Source: Paraburkholderia youngii
GTDB lineage: Bacteria; Pseudomonadota; Gammaproteobacteria; Burkholderiales; Burkholderiaceae
Direction: 5' to 3'
DNA: 64,000 nt
Assembly: GCF_013366925.1 (NCBI RefSeq)
Contig: NZ_JAALDK010000003.1
Coordinates: forward strand, 248,001-312,000
Shown here: in pieces, positions 35,267-45,100 of the stretch
Layout of the letters: the number at the start of each line of letters is the position of its first letter
Position numbering within the stretch: position 1 is the first letter of the stretch
Made by a program: the position numbers and the translations under genes
Notes under the pieces: generated by a model
Told to the model about the DNA's origin: nothing
Databases searched by the model: none
Seen by the model: only the letters and a program-made list of their open reading frames with translations

Positions 35267-36394
35267 ATGTCCAAGGCGACCCACCACGCCGTCAGCATCG
35301 CGCCGGGCCATAACAAGGCCAGCCTGTCACGGGGACAGAAGGCATTCAATTCGCTGATCAGGCAGATCGAAAAGCGTCGCACCCGCTTGCGGGCATGGGA
35401 GCGCGTCACGCCCGACTTCCAGCAACGGTATGTCGACGTTCTGTTGCCGCTCGAACGGGAGTCGACGGATCTGCAGGTAAAGTTGGTCTATCGGCTTGAC
35501 GACGTATGGAACCAGAAAGGGCTGACAAAGACGGAGCGTCGTACAGTCTCCACGCTGATTTCGAATCTGGCAGGCGATCTGGTCGAAGCGTGCAATGATG
35601 CGCAACTGAAGGTCATTTACAACCGGCACAGCAAGTCGGATTACGATAGCGAAGCAGCCGCTGAGCTTGAGGACATGAAGGATGTGCTCGAAGCGATGCT
35701 TGGCGTTGAACTGGGTGAGGATCTCGACATGAGTTCGCCCCACGACATGCTGCGACGCGCCCAGGCAAGGATGGAGGAGCAGCAGGCGCAGTACGAAGCC
35801 GCCGACCAGGCTCGGCAAGCGCGACGTGCGAAACGAAAAAAGACGGCAAGACAGCAGGCGGCTCAGGCAAGGCAGCAAGCCGAGCAGGCAGAATTGAGCC
35901 AGTCTATCCGCGAGGTCTATCGAAAACTCGCCAGTGCCCTGCATCCCGATCGCGAACCGGACCCTCACGAGCGGGAGCGCAAGACGGCGCTGATGCAGCG
36001 AGCCAACCATGCGTATGGCAGGAACGACCTGCTCAAGCTGCTCGAGCTACAACTGGAGCTTGAGCATATCGACCAGAGTGCAATCAATGAACTCAGCGAA
36101 GACCGGCTGAAGCACTACAACAAGATTCTCAAGGAACAGCTCGGGGAACTGGATCAGGAAATCCTCCAAGTGGAAGCCAGTTTCAGGCATGCGTACGGAA
36201 TTCCCCCATTCATCGACATTGCCCCCGCGACGGTCCTTCACAATCTGGCAAACGACATCGCCGGGCTCCAGCAACACATACGTGATCTGGAAACTGATTT
36301 GCTCGTGTTTGAAGACCTCAAGCAATTCAAGGGCTGGTTGAAACAGCTGAAATATCGGCAGACAGCCGTTCCCTTCGACGAATTCCCATTCTGA
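35267..36394 (+). CDS. J-domain (DnaJ-like) protein
   Basis: 375 residues, soluble and strongly charged. A central Gln/Ala/Arg coiled-coil (QARRAKRKKTARQQAAQARQ) precedes a C-terminal J-like domain, SIREVYRKLASALHPDREPD, with the HPD motif needed to stimulate Hsp70 ATPase. The rest is predicted helical (LGELDQEILQVEASFRHAYG). The partner Hsp70 and clients are unknown; it is not a canonical DnaJ because the J domain is not N-terminal and there is no zinc finger. It lies between IS66 and IS21 remnants, and no operon partner is visible. Confidence 0.75.
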   Translation: MSKATHHAVSIAPGHNKASLSRGQKAFNSLIRQIEKRRTRLRAWERVTPDFQQRYVDVLLPLERESTDLQVKLVYRLDDVWNQKGLTKTERRTVSTLISNLAGDLVEACNDAQLKVIYNRHSKSDYDSEAAAELEDMKDVLEAMLGVELGEDLDMSSPHDMLRRAQARMEEQQAQYEAADQARQARRAKRKKTARQQAAQARQQAEQAELSQSIREVYRKLASALHPDREPDPHERERKTALMQRANHAYGRNDLLKLLELQLELEHIDQSAINELSEDRLKHYNKILKEQLGELDQEILQVEASFRHAYGIPPFIDIAPATVLHNLANDIAGLQQHIRDLETDLLVFEDLKQFKGWLKQLKYRQTAVPFDEFPF

Positions 36395-36459
36395 GTAAAT
36401 GGCCGGTTGGCATGAATACGGCCGGTCGTGAGGAGAATCGACCGCTTACGTTCAATTCG

Positions 36460-37507
36460 TCAAGACGGGTTTGCCGGCCGCTTACGCTTGTTGATCTCGA
36501 CGTGGTGGTCGATGTGAACCTTGACGGTGCGAAACTGCGCGATTTCGTAGGGAATCGCAGGCAACGGGCGCAGCGCCGGAGCGTCCAGCGCGGCGAAAGC
36601 ACTGGCGCGGCTGCCCGGCAGCTTCTGGAAGGGTCGGTCATTCAGCGTGGGCAGCAGCTCGGCAATCGCGCGATCTACCGCGTACACCGTCTCGAACCGC
36701 TGATGGCGCAGTCGCGCCATGATCCAGCGTTCAACGACCTGGACTGCAACCTCGACCTTGGCTTTGTCCTGCGGCCGCCGCGCCCGCGCCGGGAGCACCG
36801 AGGTGCCGTAATGACGCGCGAAGTCGAGCACGGTGTCGTTGGCGCGCGGCTCATAACGGTCGGCGTTGGCAATCAGGGCCCGCGGATTATCTGGAATGAC
36901 CAGTTCGGGGACACCGCCAATGAAACTCAGCGCGCACGATCGAGCCGATCCAGTCAGCCATCGTCTCGCGCGGCGTGGCGCAAGCGAAGGTGTAGTTTTA
37001 AGCGCCCAGTGCGGCGACGAACACATGGGCACGCGTACCATCGGCCACCGCGATGGTCGGGCCCGCGTAGTCGACAAACAGCTTCTCGCCGGCCTTGTGG
37101 ACCTGGCGCATCGAGCGCTTCAGGCTCTTCGCCCAGGTGTGGTAGTGCTCGCAGAATCGCGTGTGGCGGTAGGTCTTGCCGCCGGGGTGGGCGTCGACAT
37201 ATTCCTGCCATAGCAAGGTCAGTGTAACGCCCTTGCGGCGCAGTTCCTGGTGTATCCGCGCATAGTCCGGCGGCACATAGGCGCTGCTGCGCGAGCCCGG
37301 CAGCAGGCGAGCTGCGATGGCCGCTTCGTCGAGCTCACGTAGCTCATCCCATGCCAGCCCGGCATTCGCAGCGAGCGACACGTACTTGGAGACTACCCCT
37401 TTGGAAATCTGCAGCGCCGCCGCGATGCGGGCGTGAGAGAACCGGGACTCGTGCTTGGGTCGTAACACGTCTTTGATCATGCATATCGTCATTGGGGGTG
37501 TGGGCAT
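36460..37507 (-). pseudogene. istA: IS21-family IstA transposase, frameshifted and 3'-truncated
   Basis: From ATG 37507: MIKDVLRPKHESRFSHARIA, GVVSKYVSLAANAGL (helix-turn-helix), DYARIHQELRRKGVTLTLLW, KLFVDYAGPTIAV (catalytic Asp). A frameshift near 37010 leads to SFIGGVPELVIPDNPRALIA (second Asp) and KAKVEVAVQVVERWI (catalytic Glu). Similarity stops at VHIDHHVEI near 36497; the end of istA and all of istB are missing. Confidence 0.85.
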
Positions 37508-37619
37508 CGCCTCTCCGTGTAAAAATGGGGAAGGTTATCCACAACCGGGGATTGAACAATACGCAACATCTCCACGTCGATCATCGCCAGGCAGACACCG
37601 CGAAACCACTGGCGCATGA

Positions 37620-37735
37620 CCCGTCAACGGGCCGGTCACGATCGCCGGAAAGACCGGTCACGATCAGCTGGAAAATGCCGGTCACGATGCCGGAATCACC
37701 GGTCACGATAATCCGGAATCACTGGTCACGCTCAG
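37620..37735. repeat. Five tandem GGTCACG repeats at the IS21 end
   Basis: Five units of the form CCGGTCACGAT-n-CCGGAA at roughly 24-bp spacing. Multiple direct repeats near the ends are typical of IS21-family elements, where they bind the transposase. From 37736 to 38023 I see nothing else. Confidence 0.6.
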
Positions 37736-38023
37736 CCGGAATACGCACTTGATCTGCTGGAACACTCTTCAGCGCGTTCGGCAGTCTTTATGAAACCGTC
37801 TCTTAAGATCTTTCCACAAAAGACCTGCAGAAAGACGGATACCTCATCTATAACAACTTCGTTATCCGTAGGGTTTCTGCGGAAAAATACCCGTAGATTG
37901 TGGCGGCCTTCCTGTAGACCTATGGGCTACACGGCGGAGAGGACTAGAAGCTTCGCATCGTCCATCGGCTAAGAGCGGCTAACACAACCTGGACATCAAG
38001 CCCTAGGTTTCGTATCCTGGGCG

Positions 38024-40268
38024 CATGTCCAGAAGAAAAATCAGCAACGAACTGTGGGCGGCGCTGGAACTGTCGATTCCGGCATTTACGCCGTCACCGC
38101 AAAGGCGGCCGTCGGCGCACAGTTGACGACCGCGCAGCACTGAACGGCATCCTGTATGTCCTGCAAACGGGCATCCCATGGGAAGACCTGCCGCAGGAAC
38201 TGGGTTTCGGCAGCGGCATGACACGCTGGCGACGGCTACGAGACTGGCAGGCCGCAGGCGTGTGGGAGCAACTGCATCTGGCAATGCTTCGCCGGTTGCG
38301 TGAGCACGACCAGATTGATTGGGAACGGGCGAGCCTCGATGCTGCCAGTGGTGCCAGCCCCCGGGGGGGTGCCCCTATGTAATTCGTCAAGCCTTAGGGG
38401 CTGACTTGGGTTCGTAAAAGGTGCCATCGCGCAGCATGGCGAACAGGACATCACAGCGTCGCCGTGCCAGCGCGATGAGTGCCTGGTTATGTCGCTTGCC
38501 GTGCTGGACCTTCCGTGCGTAATACGCTCGCGAATCGGGGGGTCTCGCAAGGCCGCGAAGGCGATAGGAACAAGGCTCGCTTGAGTACCTTGTTGCCGCG
38601 CTTGGACGGATGCTCGCCACGGATAGATGAGCCTGAGCGCCGGGTAACTGGTGCGAGGCCAGCGTAGGCCGCCAGGTGACCTGCCGAAGCGAAGGCTTTG
38701 TGCGCGACCTCGGTGAGGAGTCTGGCGGCGGTCCTGACGCCGACTCCCCGGCATGCTGGTCAGGACCGGCCAAAGAGGGTGAGCAAGCCCAGCCGCTCTA
38801 CTTCGGCGGCGATTTCGTCGCGCTGCTTGCGTAAGGCGGCGAGCTGCCGAGCCAGGCGCGGCATGGCGATGGTGGCGGCTTGCGTGCCGGGCACCGTCAC
38901 GGCGCTGCTCGCCCAGCGCTTGAACGATTCCGGCTGCCAATCCCTTGCCCATGCGTGGCGCGAGCTTGGTCAGGCGGTTGGCAAGCGTCTTCTCGCTGGT
39001 TGCTGCAAGCGCGGCTGGAGACGGGTAGCGCTCGAGTAGATCGAGCACGGCGGGATGGTCGAGGCGCGGTCCGAGAACGCGCTCAAGTGCGGGATGGATC
39101 TGGGTGAGCAGGCCGCGAATGCGGTTACTGGTTTGGGTAATCTGAGCGGCGAGATCGTCGTCGAAGCCGCACAGCATGGTCAGCTCGGCGAGCGGTTCAT
39201 CAGCCAACCGAAGCGAGCGCAGTGTATGCGGCATCGAACGGGCGGCCTCGGCGATGATTGCGGCGTCGCGGGCGTCGGTCTTGGCTTCACCAGCATGCAG
39301 GTCGGCAATGCGGCGCATCGCCAGTCCGGGCAGATAGGCAACCAGAACGCCTTCATCGCGTGCGACAGCCACCGGCAAGGCGCCGATGGTGGCGGGCTGG
39401 TCGACAACGAAAAGAAGGCGGCCATGGATCTTGAGTTCGGCGATGAGGGCGCGCAGTTTGGCCTCGTCGTTGGGGAGCGCCTTGTTGTACAGGCGCTTGC
39501 CATTCCGAGCTAGTGCTACGGCGTGATGCTGGCCTTTACCGACGTCGACACCGATGAAGACATCGACGGCGTCATGTTGTTGGAATTCTTGCATCGAAGT
39601 TTGTGCAGATTGAACGAGTTGGCCTGCGACAACGGTGGCAAGTCTCGGCATCCACGTTACGGACGGCCTTGGAATATCCCAGCCGAGCCCCTATTAGCGA
39701 TCACCAGCCACCCACCAGGCCCGGTGACAACCCCCCCCGGATCATGACTGCGACTGGGGGCGGGAATCATGCCGGGCCTGGCTGGCCAAAGCCTCAATTA
39801 TCGAGGCGGGAAGATAGTAACGGGGGCCAGGAAACCGGCCCCAACCCGACAGACCGGGGAAAGCTCGGGTCGAAACGGCACATCGTTGTGGACGCGCGCG
39901 GCATTCCACTGGCCATCACGGTCACGGGCGCCAACCGACACGACTCGATGGCATTCGAGCCCACGCTCGATGCCATTCCGGCAGTCTCGGGTCTGAATGG
40001 CCAGCCCCGCAAACGCCCGGGCAAGTTGCATGCGGACAAGGGCAATGACTTTGCCCGCTGTCGGCGTTACCTGAAGCAGCGCGGAATCACGGCCCGTATT
40101 GCCCGTCGCGGCGTGGAAAGCAAGGAGCGGCTCGGGCGGCATCGCTGGGTGGTCGAGCGCACGCATGTATGGTTTGCCGGTTTCGGCAAACTGCGCATTC
40201 GTTTCGAACGGCGTCTCGACATTCATAGTGCTTTGCTTTCCCTGGCTGCTGCCGTTATCTGCTCGCGC
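38024..40268 (+). pseudogene. IS5-family (IS427-type) transposase interrupted by IS110
   Basis: 5' part 38024-38372: MSRRKISNELWAALELSIPA, one-base insertion, GRRRTVDDRAALNGILYVLQ, GIPWEDLPQELGFGSGM, DAASGAS. 3' part from about 39825: QETGPNPTDRGKLGSKRHIV (catalytic Asp precedes), FEPTLDAIP, RRYLKQRGITARIARRG, RWVVERTHVWFAGFG (catalytic Glu). It ends at AAAVICSRF, where the group II intron joins. Confidence 0.8.
38387..39594 (-). pseudogene. IS110-family transposase, frameshifted
   Basis: From ATG 39594: VDVFIGVDVGKGQHHAVALA (first catalytic Asp), LLFVVDQPATIGALPVAVAR (second Asp region), EAKTDARDAAIIAEAARSMP (DARD pair), then TSNRIRGLLTQIHPALERVL. The C-terminal part (TSMPGSR, LAYAGLAPVTRRSG-like, RGNKVLKRA-like) is split by frameshifts after about 38900; the last frame ends DVLFAMLRDGTFYEPKSAPK. 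Inserted in the GC-rich stretch of the IS5 transposase. Confidence 0.8.
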
Positions 40269-40795
40269 TTCGAGAGGGTAGCCGCGTTCCCTCTCAGAAA
40301 CGCGGCCCCCGAAGAACCGTACGTGCGAGTTTCCCCGCATACGGCTCGCGCACGGCGTTAAGCATCGTGCTGATGCCGGCTGCGTCTGTGCATACGCAAC
40401 CTTCGCTAGCGTCGCATCGTCGATTCGTCCCGAAACCGAGACAAGGGCGCTGAGCCGTAGACCAACCGGCCTCTCACAAGCTTCCCTTCGGTGAACCCCA
40501 GATGCGGACTCACGACAGCCGCACCACACGCACGTCAGCACCCTTCAGGTCGAGGCAAATCTTGAACCCCTATATTGCCCGTTACAGGCAACCCTTCGCT
40601 TCTTGCGCGTTCTCACTCCCGCTTTCCCAACAGTATTCCTCGCGGTTTACCTGCCGCCGTTTCCTTGACGCGAAACGATGGCGGGAAATCGGGGTTCCCG
40701 CGTTCCCATCTCCACCGACCCGAGCACTTCTGGGCCTGTCCGGTTAGCACCTGCCTCTTCCCCGATGGCGTTTTGACGACGTGCGCCCACATCAA
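40269..40795 (-). ncRNA. Group II intron without an encoded reverse transcriptase
   Basis: On the minus strand, domain V is clear at 40347-40314: GAGCCGTATGCGGGGAAACT followed by the complementary arm ending ACGTACGGTTC. A domain VI-like hairpin (CCGCGTTTC / GAACGCGG) follows and ends near CTACCC at about 40269. No reverse transcriptase/maturase frame exists between here and the MATE stop, so the intron is an ORF-less derivative that would need a maturase in trans. The 5' boundary near GTGGGCGCACG (about 40795) is uncertain. Confidence 0.7.
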
Positions 40796-42162
40796 AAAGG
40801 CGCAACCCGGGAGGCCTTGTCGATCTGTCGCATTTCACTGTATAGAATAACCATAGCGATAAGACCCGCTGCCATATCGGCAGCCGCTACGGAGAACAAC
40901 AGGCCGTCTTGCCCATAAGCGTGCTGCAGCAAGGCCATCAGGGGCATCAGAAACAAGCCATGCCGCAGTACCGCTACAAGCGTTGCCCAGATTGCGTTGC
41001 CCTTGGCCTGCATGAAAAGCAGGCACACCTGTTGCATCCCTAACACCGGCAACGCACAATGGAATAGCAAGATCGCGCGGCTACCAATATCTATCATCGC
41101 CGACTCGTGCGCAAACCAGCCGATGATGGTTCTAGCTTGCCACGCGACCCAGCCGGCATAGACTCCGGCGAACGTTAGCGCGACGGCAACCATAGCCCGA
41201 ACCGCTTGCGCCACCCGTGTCCAGTTACCTGCGCCGACATTAAACCCAACAACCGACTGCGCCCCGCTGCACAGTCCATACAGCGGAAGTGCTGCCAGCA
41301 TCGCCAAGCGGCTGGCCAAACCTATCGCCGCCACCGATGCCTCACCGTAGCGAGCAGCGAACCCATTGAGCATGGACATGGCCGCTACCGCGAGCAGCGT
41401 ATTGAGCGCTGGCGGAATGCCGATGCGGGCGATGCTCGCCAGCCGGCACCCGCAGCGTCCCACCGATGGCCACGATAAGACGATGGCTCCGTGCCTGCCC
41501 GCGAAATGTCGCCAATACAAGGTTAAGCCGCACAACTGGGCCAGAAATGTTGCGATGCCAGCCCCTTCGATGCCCAGCCCGAACCAGAAAATCATCACCG
41601 GGTCGAGTGCCGCGTTCATTGCGAAGGATGAAACTTGGGTCGTCATGCTGAGCACGGTATTGCCATCCGCTCTCACGATGAAACCACAGATCATATTGAA
41701 TACCACTGCCACATAGCCCAACAGCAGCCAATGAAGATAAGCCACCGCCAGTGGCAAAATCGATGGTCCAGCGCCTAGCCATGTCAGCAAAGTTGGAGCC
41801 AACTGCCAGCCCGCGATAGCCGTTATGCCAGCAATTACCATCGCAGACCATAACGCGTGCGATGCATAATCGTTCGCAGAGTCATCGTCGGCACGTCCCA
41901 GGCTTCGAGCAATCAACGAGGCGGCCCCTGCACCGAAGATCTCGCCTATTGCCGTGATGCACATTGCAAATGGGAACGACAATGCCATCGCCGCGAGTGC
42001 TGCTGTTCCGAGCCGCCCCACGAAATAGGCGTTGAGCAACTGATAAGCGGCACTGACAGTGACGCCAATGACGGACGGAAGAGCCAGCCGCAGGATCAGT
42101 GGCAACAGTCGATCGTGGGCCATTGACTGCATCCGTGATGCCGCAACAGCTGGCGTGTTCAT
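40792..42162 (-). CDS. MATE-family efflux transporter
   Basis: 456 residues from ATG 42160-42162; membrane protein with about twelve hydrophobic segments (LPLILRLALPSVIGVTVSAA, AAMALSFPFAMCITAIGEIF, WLLLGYVAVVFNMICGFIVR). The two homologous halves are typical of MATE/DinF sodium- or proton-coupled drug exporters. The start overlaps the NRPS stop (ATGA), so it is translated after the synthetase and most likely exports the peptide. The last codons (ASRVAPF) meet the group II intron, so the native C-terminus may have been altered. Confidence 0.9.
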   Translation of the reverse strand: MNTPAVAASRMQSMAHDRLLPLILRLALPSVIGVTVSAAYQLLNAYFVGRLGTAALAAMALSFPFAMCITAIGEIFGAGAASLIARSLGRADDDSANDYASHALWSAMVIAGITAIAGWQLAPTLLTWLGAGPSILPLAVAYLHWLLLGYVAVVFNMICGFIVRADGNTVLSMTTQVSSFAMNAALDPVMIFWFGLGIEGAGIATFLAQLCGLTLYWRHFAGRHGAIVLSWPSVGRCGCRLASIARIGIPPALNTLLAVAAMSMLNGFAARYGEASVAAIGLASRLAMLAALPLYGLCSGAQSVVGFNVGAGNWTRVAQAVRAMVAVALTFAGVYAGWVAWQARTIIGWFAHESAMIDIGSRAILLFHCALPVLGMQQVCLLFMQAKGNAIWATLVAVLRHGLFLMPLMALLQHAYGQDGLLFSVAAADMAAGLIAMVILYSEMRQIDKASRVAPF

Positions 42163-45100
42163 ACTGTGGCCCCGTCCTTCACCCTTGTTGCGTCCACATC
42201 TTCCTGATTGTCCCTGAGCCATCCGGCATAAGCCGCGAGACAATGCAGCAACTGACGTCCCAGCATATTCGCCTCCTCTGCGGAAAAGTAAGGCAACGCA
42301 CAATGCATCTGGATACGAAGTTTACCGTCCACACTATCGATATCTAACCACAACGTGTGATGACGGCTGGGCCCCATCTCATCACCCGTCCAGATCGTCG
42401 GTTGAGCAAGGCCGAGCAGCATGCGCGTACGAAGATTATCTAACACAGCGCGATAGTTGACGACAACACGCGGCCAGTCGAAATCCACCAGTGCCTTCGC
42501 CTGATCATCCGGCAGCAGATACGCAGCCGCCCGTAGCCCAATGCCATGGATCCGTGCCGAATTGCGCTGACGACGCACCGCTTTCAGACGTTCCGCCACA
42601 CTGAGTCGCCCCTCACAAATGATGGCCAGCGGGACAAGTTCCGCGGTAAAGCCCATAACCGTCGACAGATCCTGACCGGGCAGGATAGGCGTGCGCAGCA
42701 TGTCCATGCTGTCCAGAAACAGCCCTCGTCGCTGGTTGCCCCGTCCTGCCACCTCCGCCAAGGCGCACAGGATGACGTCGAACGCGTCAAAGCCGTGCCG
42801 GTCCGGATGCAGATCGAGCAGAATCTTTGTCGATTCCGCATCCAGATCCAGATAGCGAATCCCCTTGTGCGCGCACAAGGCCTCGAAAGCAGCATCACTG
42901 TGCATCTGCCCAGTGTGGAGCATCTCGAACAAGCGCCGGCTGGAATCAGCGCCACTATCGACTGGCTCAACCTCGAGGACTGTTGCACCATCCTCACGCA
43001 GCAGTTCCCATGGCCGGCTTCGCCAATAAGCAATGTTGCTGTCCAACGAACCGCTCACATGTTCGCGCAGCGCCTTCACCCATCGATTCAACTGCGCGCG
43101 GCCACTGAATGCGGGAGCCGGTGCTTGGCCATGCTCTATCGCCAGATAGTAGCGTTCTACTTCGTCCAGCAGCAGCCGGAACCCATAGCCGTCGACCAGG
43201 AAATGATGAATTATGATAAAAATCCAACCGTGCGGCCGCCCACCGACCTCCGCCTCGATCAATTGGAAACGCGACATCCAGGTACGACCATCGAACCGGA
43301 ATGCATATTGCGCTTGCTCAGCGATACCAGAGACCTCTCGCGTGCAATCCCCGAGCTCTGAGTACGAGCCCAATGCAACTCGCTCCAGATGCAACGCTCC
43401 GACTCCGGTATGGAAGCGTAGATCAGCGTCATCTCGAGAGATCCTGGTGCGCAACAGTGGGTAGTCTTTCGCCAACCTAACGATAGCGGACTCCAATATC
43501 GCCGGATCCAAACGGCAGCTATCGTCCTGCCAGATCGCGCACATGTTGAAATGCTCGTCTAAACCCATGCGCCGATTCATGAAGCGTATCGTAGGCGTTA
43601 CTTCCACTCCACCGTCGATTTCGCCATCGTGGTGCACCAGTTCGCCGGAGCGGCCATCGATCAGCCCAGCCAGTTCGCGTAACACTGGATAATCGTACAA
43701 CTCGCTGACAGAAAAGCGGATGTCCATCCTGGCCGCCCGCGCCACACAGCGCACGCTCAGCATAGAGGTACCACCCAGTGAGAAGAAATGCGCGTCCGCA
43801 CCAATCGTCGACATACCAAGCACTTCCTGCCAAACCGCGGCCAGTGCATGCTCGGTCGTGGTGACCAGCGGCGCGAATACGCCCACCGCGGTTTGCCGTG
43901 GAAACGGCAAGCGGGAACGGTCCAGTTTACCGCCCGGCAGCTTAGGCAAAGCCCGCAAGCGAACAAATGAACGGGGAATAGTATGGGGCAACAGCGAATG
44001 ACGGAGCATTTGTCTGAACCCATCCTCTGTTGACGGCAGCTTCGCCTCCGTGCCCACCACGTAGGCAGTCAACAGCGGCTCGCCATCCGCAGCGCGGTGC
44101 AAATGCACCGCGGCCTCCTCGACCCCAGGACATTTTCCCAAGACGTGAGAAATCTCATCCAGTTCAACGCGCAAGCCATGGATCTTGATTTGGTTGTCAC
44201 GCCTTCCGAGGAACTCCAGGCGGCCGTCGTCGCGGTGACGCCCCAAATCGCCAGTGCGATAAGCCACAGTTCCGAAAGGCTGTAGCTCTGGCACCGAATT
44301 AGCAACAAATCGCTCGGCTGTCAACTCCCTGCTGTCGTGATAGCCATTCGCCAGGCAGTCACCCGTCACCAGGATCTCCCCCACCGCACCTTGAACCACC
44401 GGCCGCAACTTGTCATCTACGACGGCTATGCCGACATTCGCCACCGGCTTACCGATCGGGACAGTCCGTTCATCAGCGCCCACTTCGCACACCTCTCCCC
44501 AAGCGGCGTTCGAGCTACACTCGGAGGAGCCGTAAAAGTTGAACAAACGGGCCTGTGGGAAAGCCTCGAGAAAGCGCCGAGCCAACTCCGGTGGCAACGC
44601 CTCAGCGCTTGAGGTGACCAGCCGCAAATCTGAAACCGACCGTCCGTCTCTCAATTGTGCCGTCAAAATGCCGGTGATCACCGGTGGAGAGCACAGCAGA
44701 TGCGTTACCCGGTAACGATCTAGCTGCAATAGCAGCAGGGATGGATCTTGCAGTTCTTGCTGACTCAGCAGCAAACTAGGAACGCCTTGTAAGAGTGGCC
44801 CGAAGATTTCCCATTGACTGGCAACCAGCGCCGCCGACTTCTGCACTACGCAGGCATCGCCTGCCTGGAAGGGGAATTGCCCCCACATCCAGTGCAAACG
44901 ATTTAGGCATGCTGTAGCGGGAACCACAACGCCCTTCGGTTTTCCCGTAGAACCAGATGTGTAGACGATCTGCAGCACTTCATGCGAACAAGATGGGGAA
45001 GGGGCGGCATCTGTTTCCTCATTGCCGCATGCAACTTCCTCCGACGGCAGTAAAACTAGCCCTCTGTCACGAAATGCTTCCCGCTGCAACGGCGTGGCAA

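Noticed and set aside
37620-37735. Possible CRISPR array or plasmid iterons
   Set aside because: Units are only about 24 bp apart with no unique spacers of normal length, no cas or rep gene is near, and an IS21 transposase remnant adjoins them.
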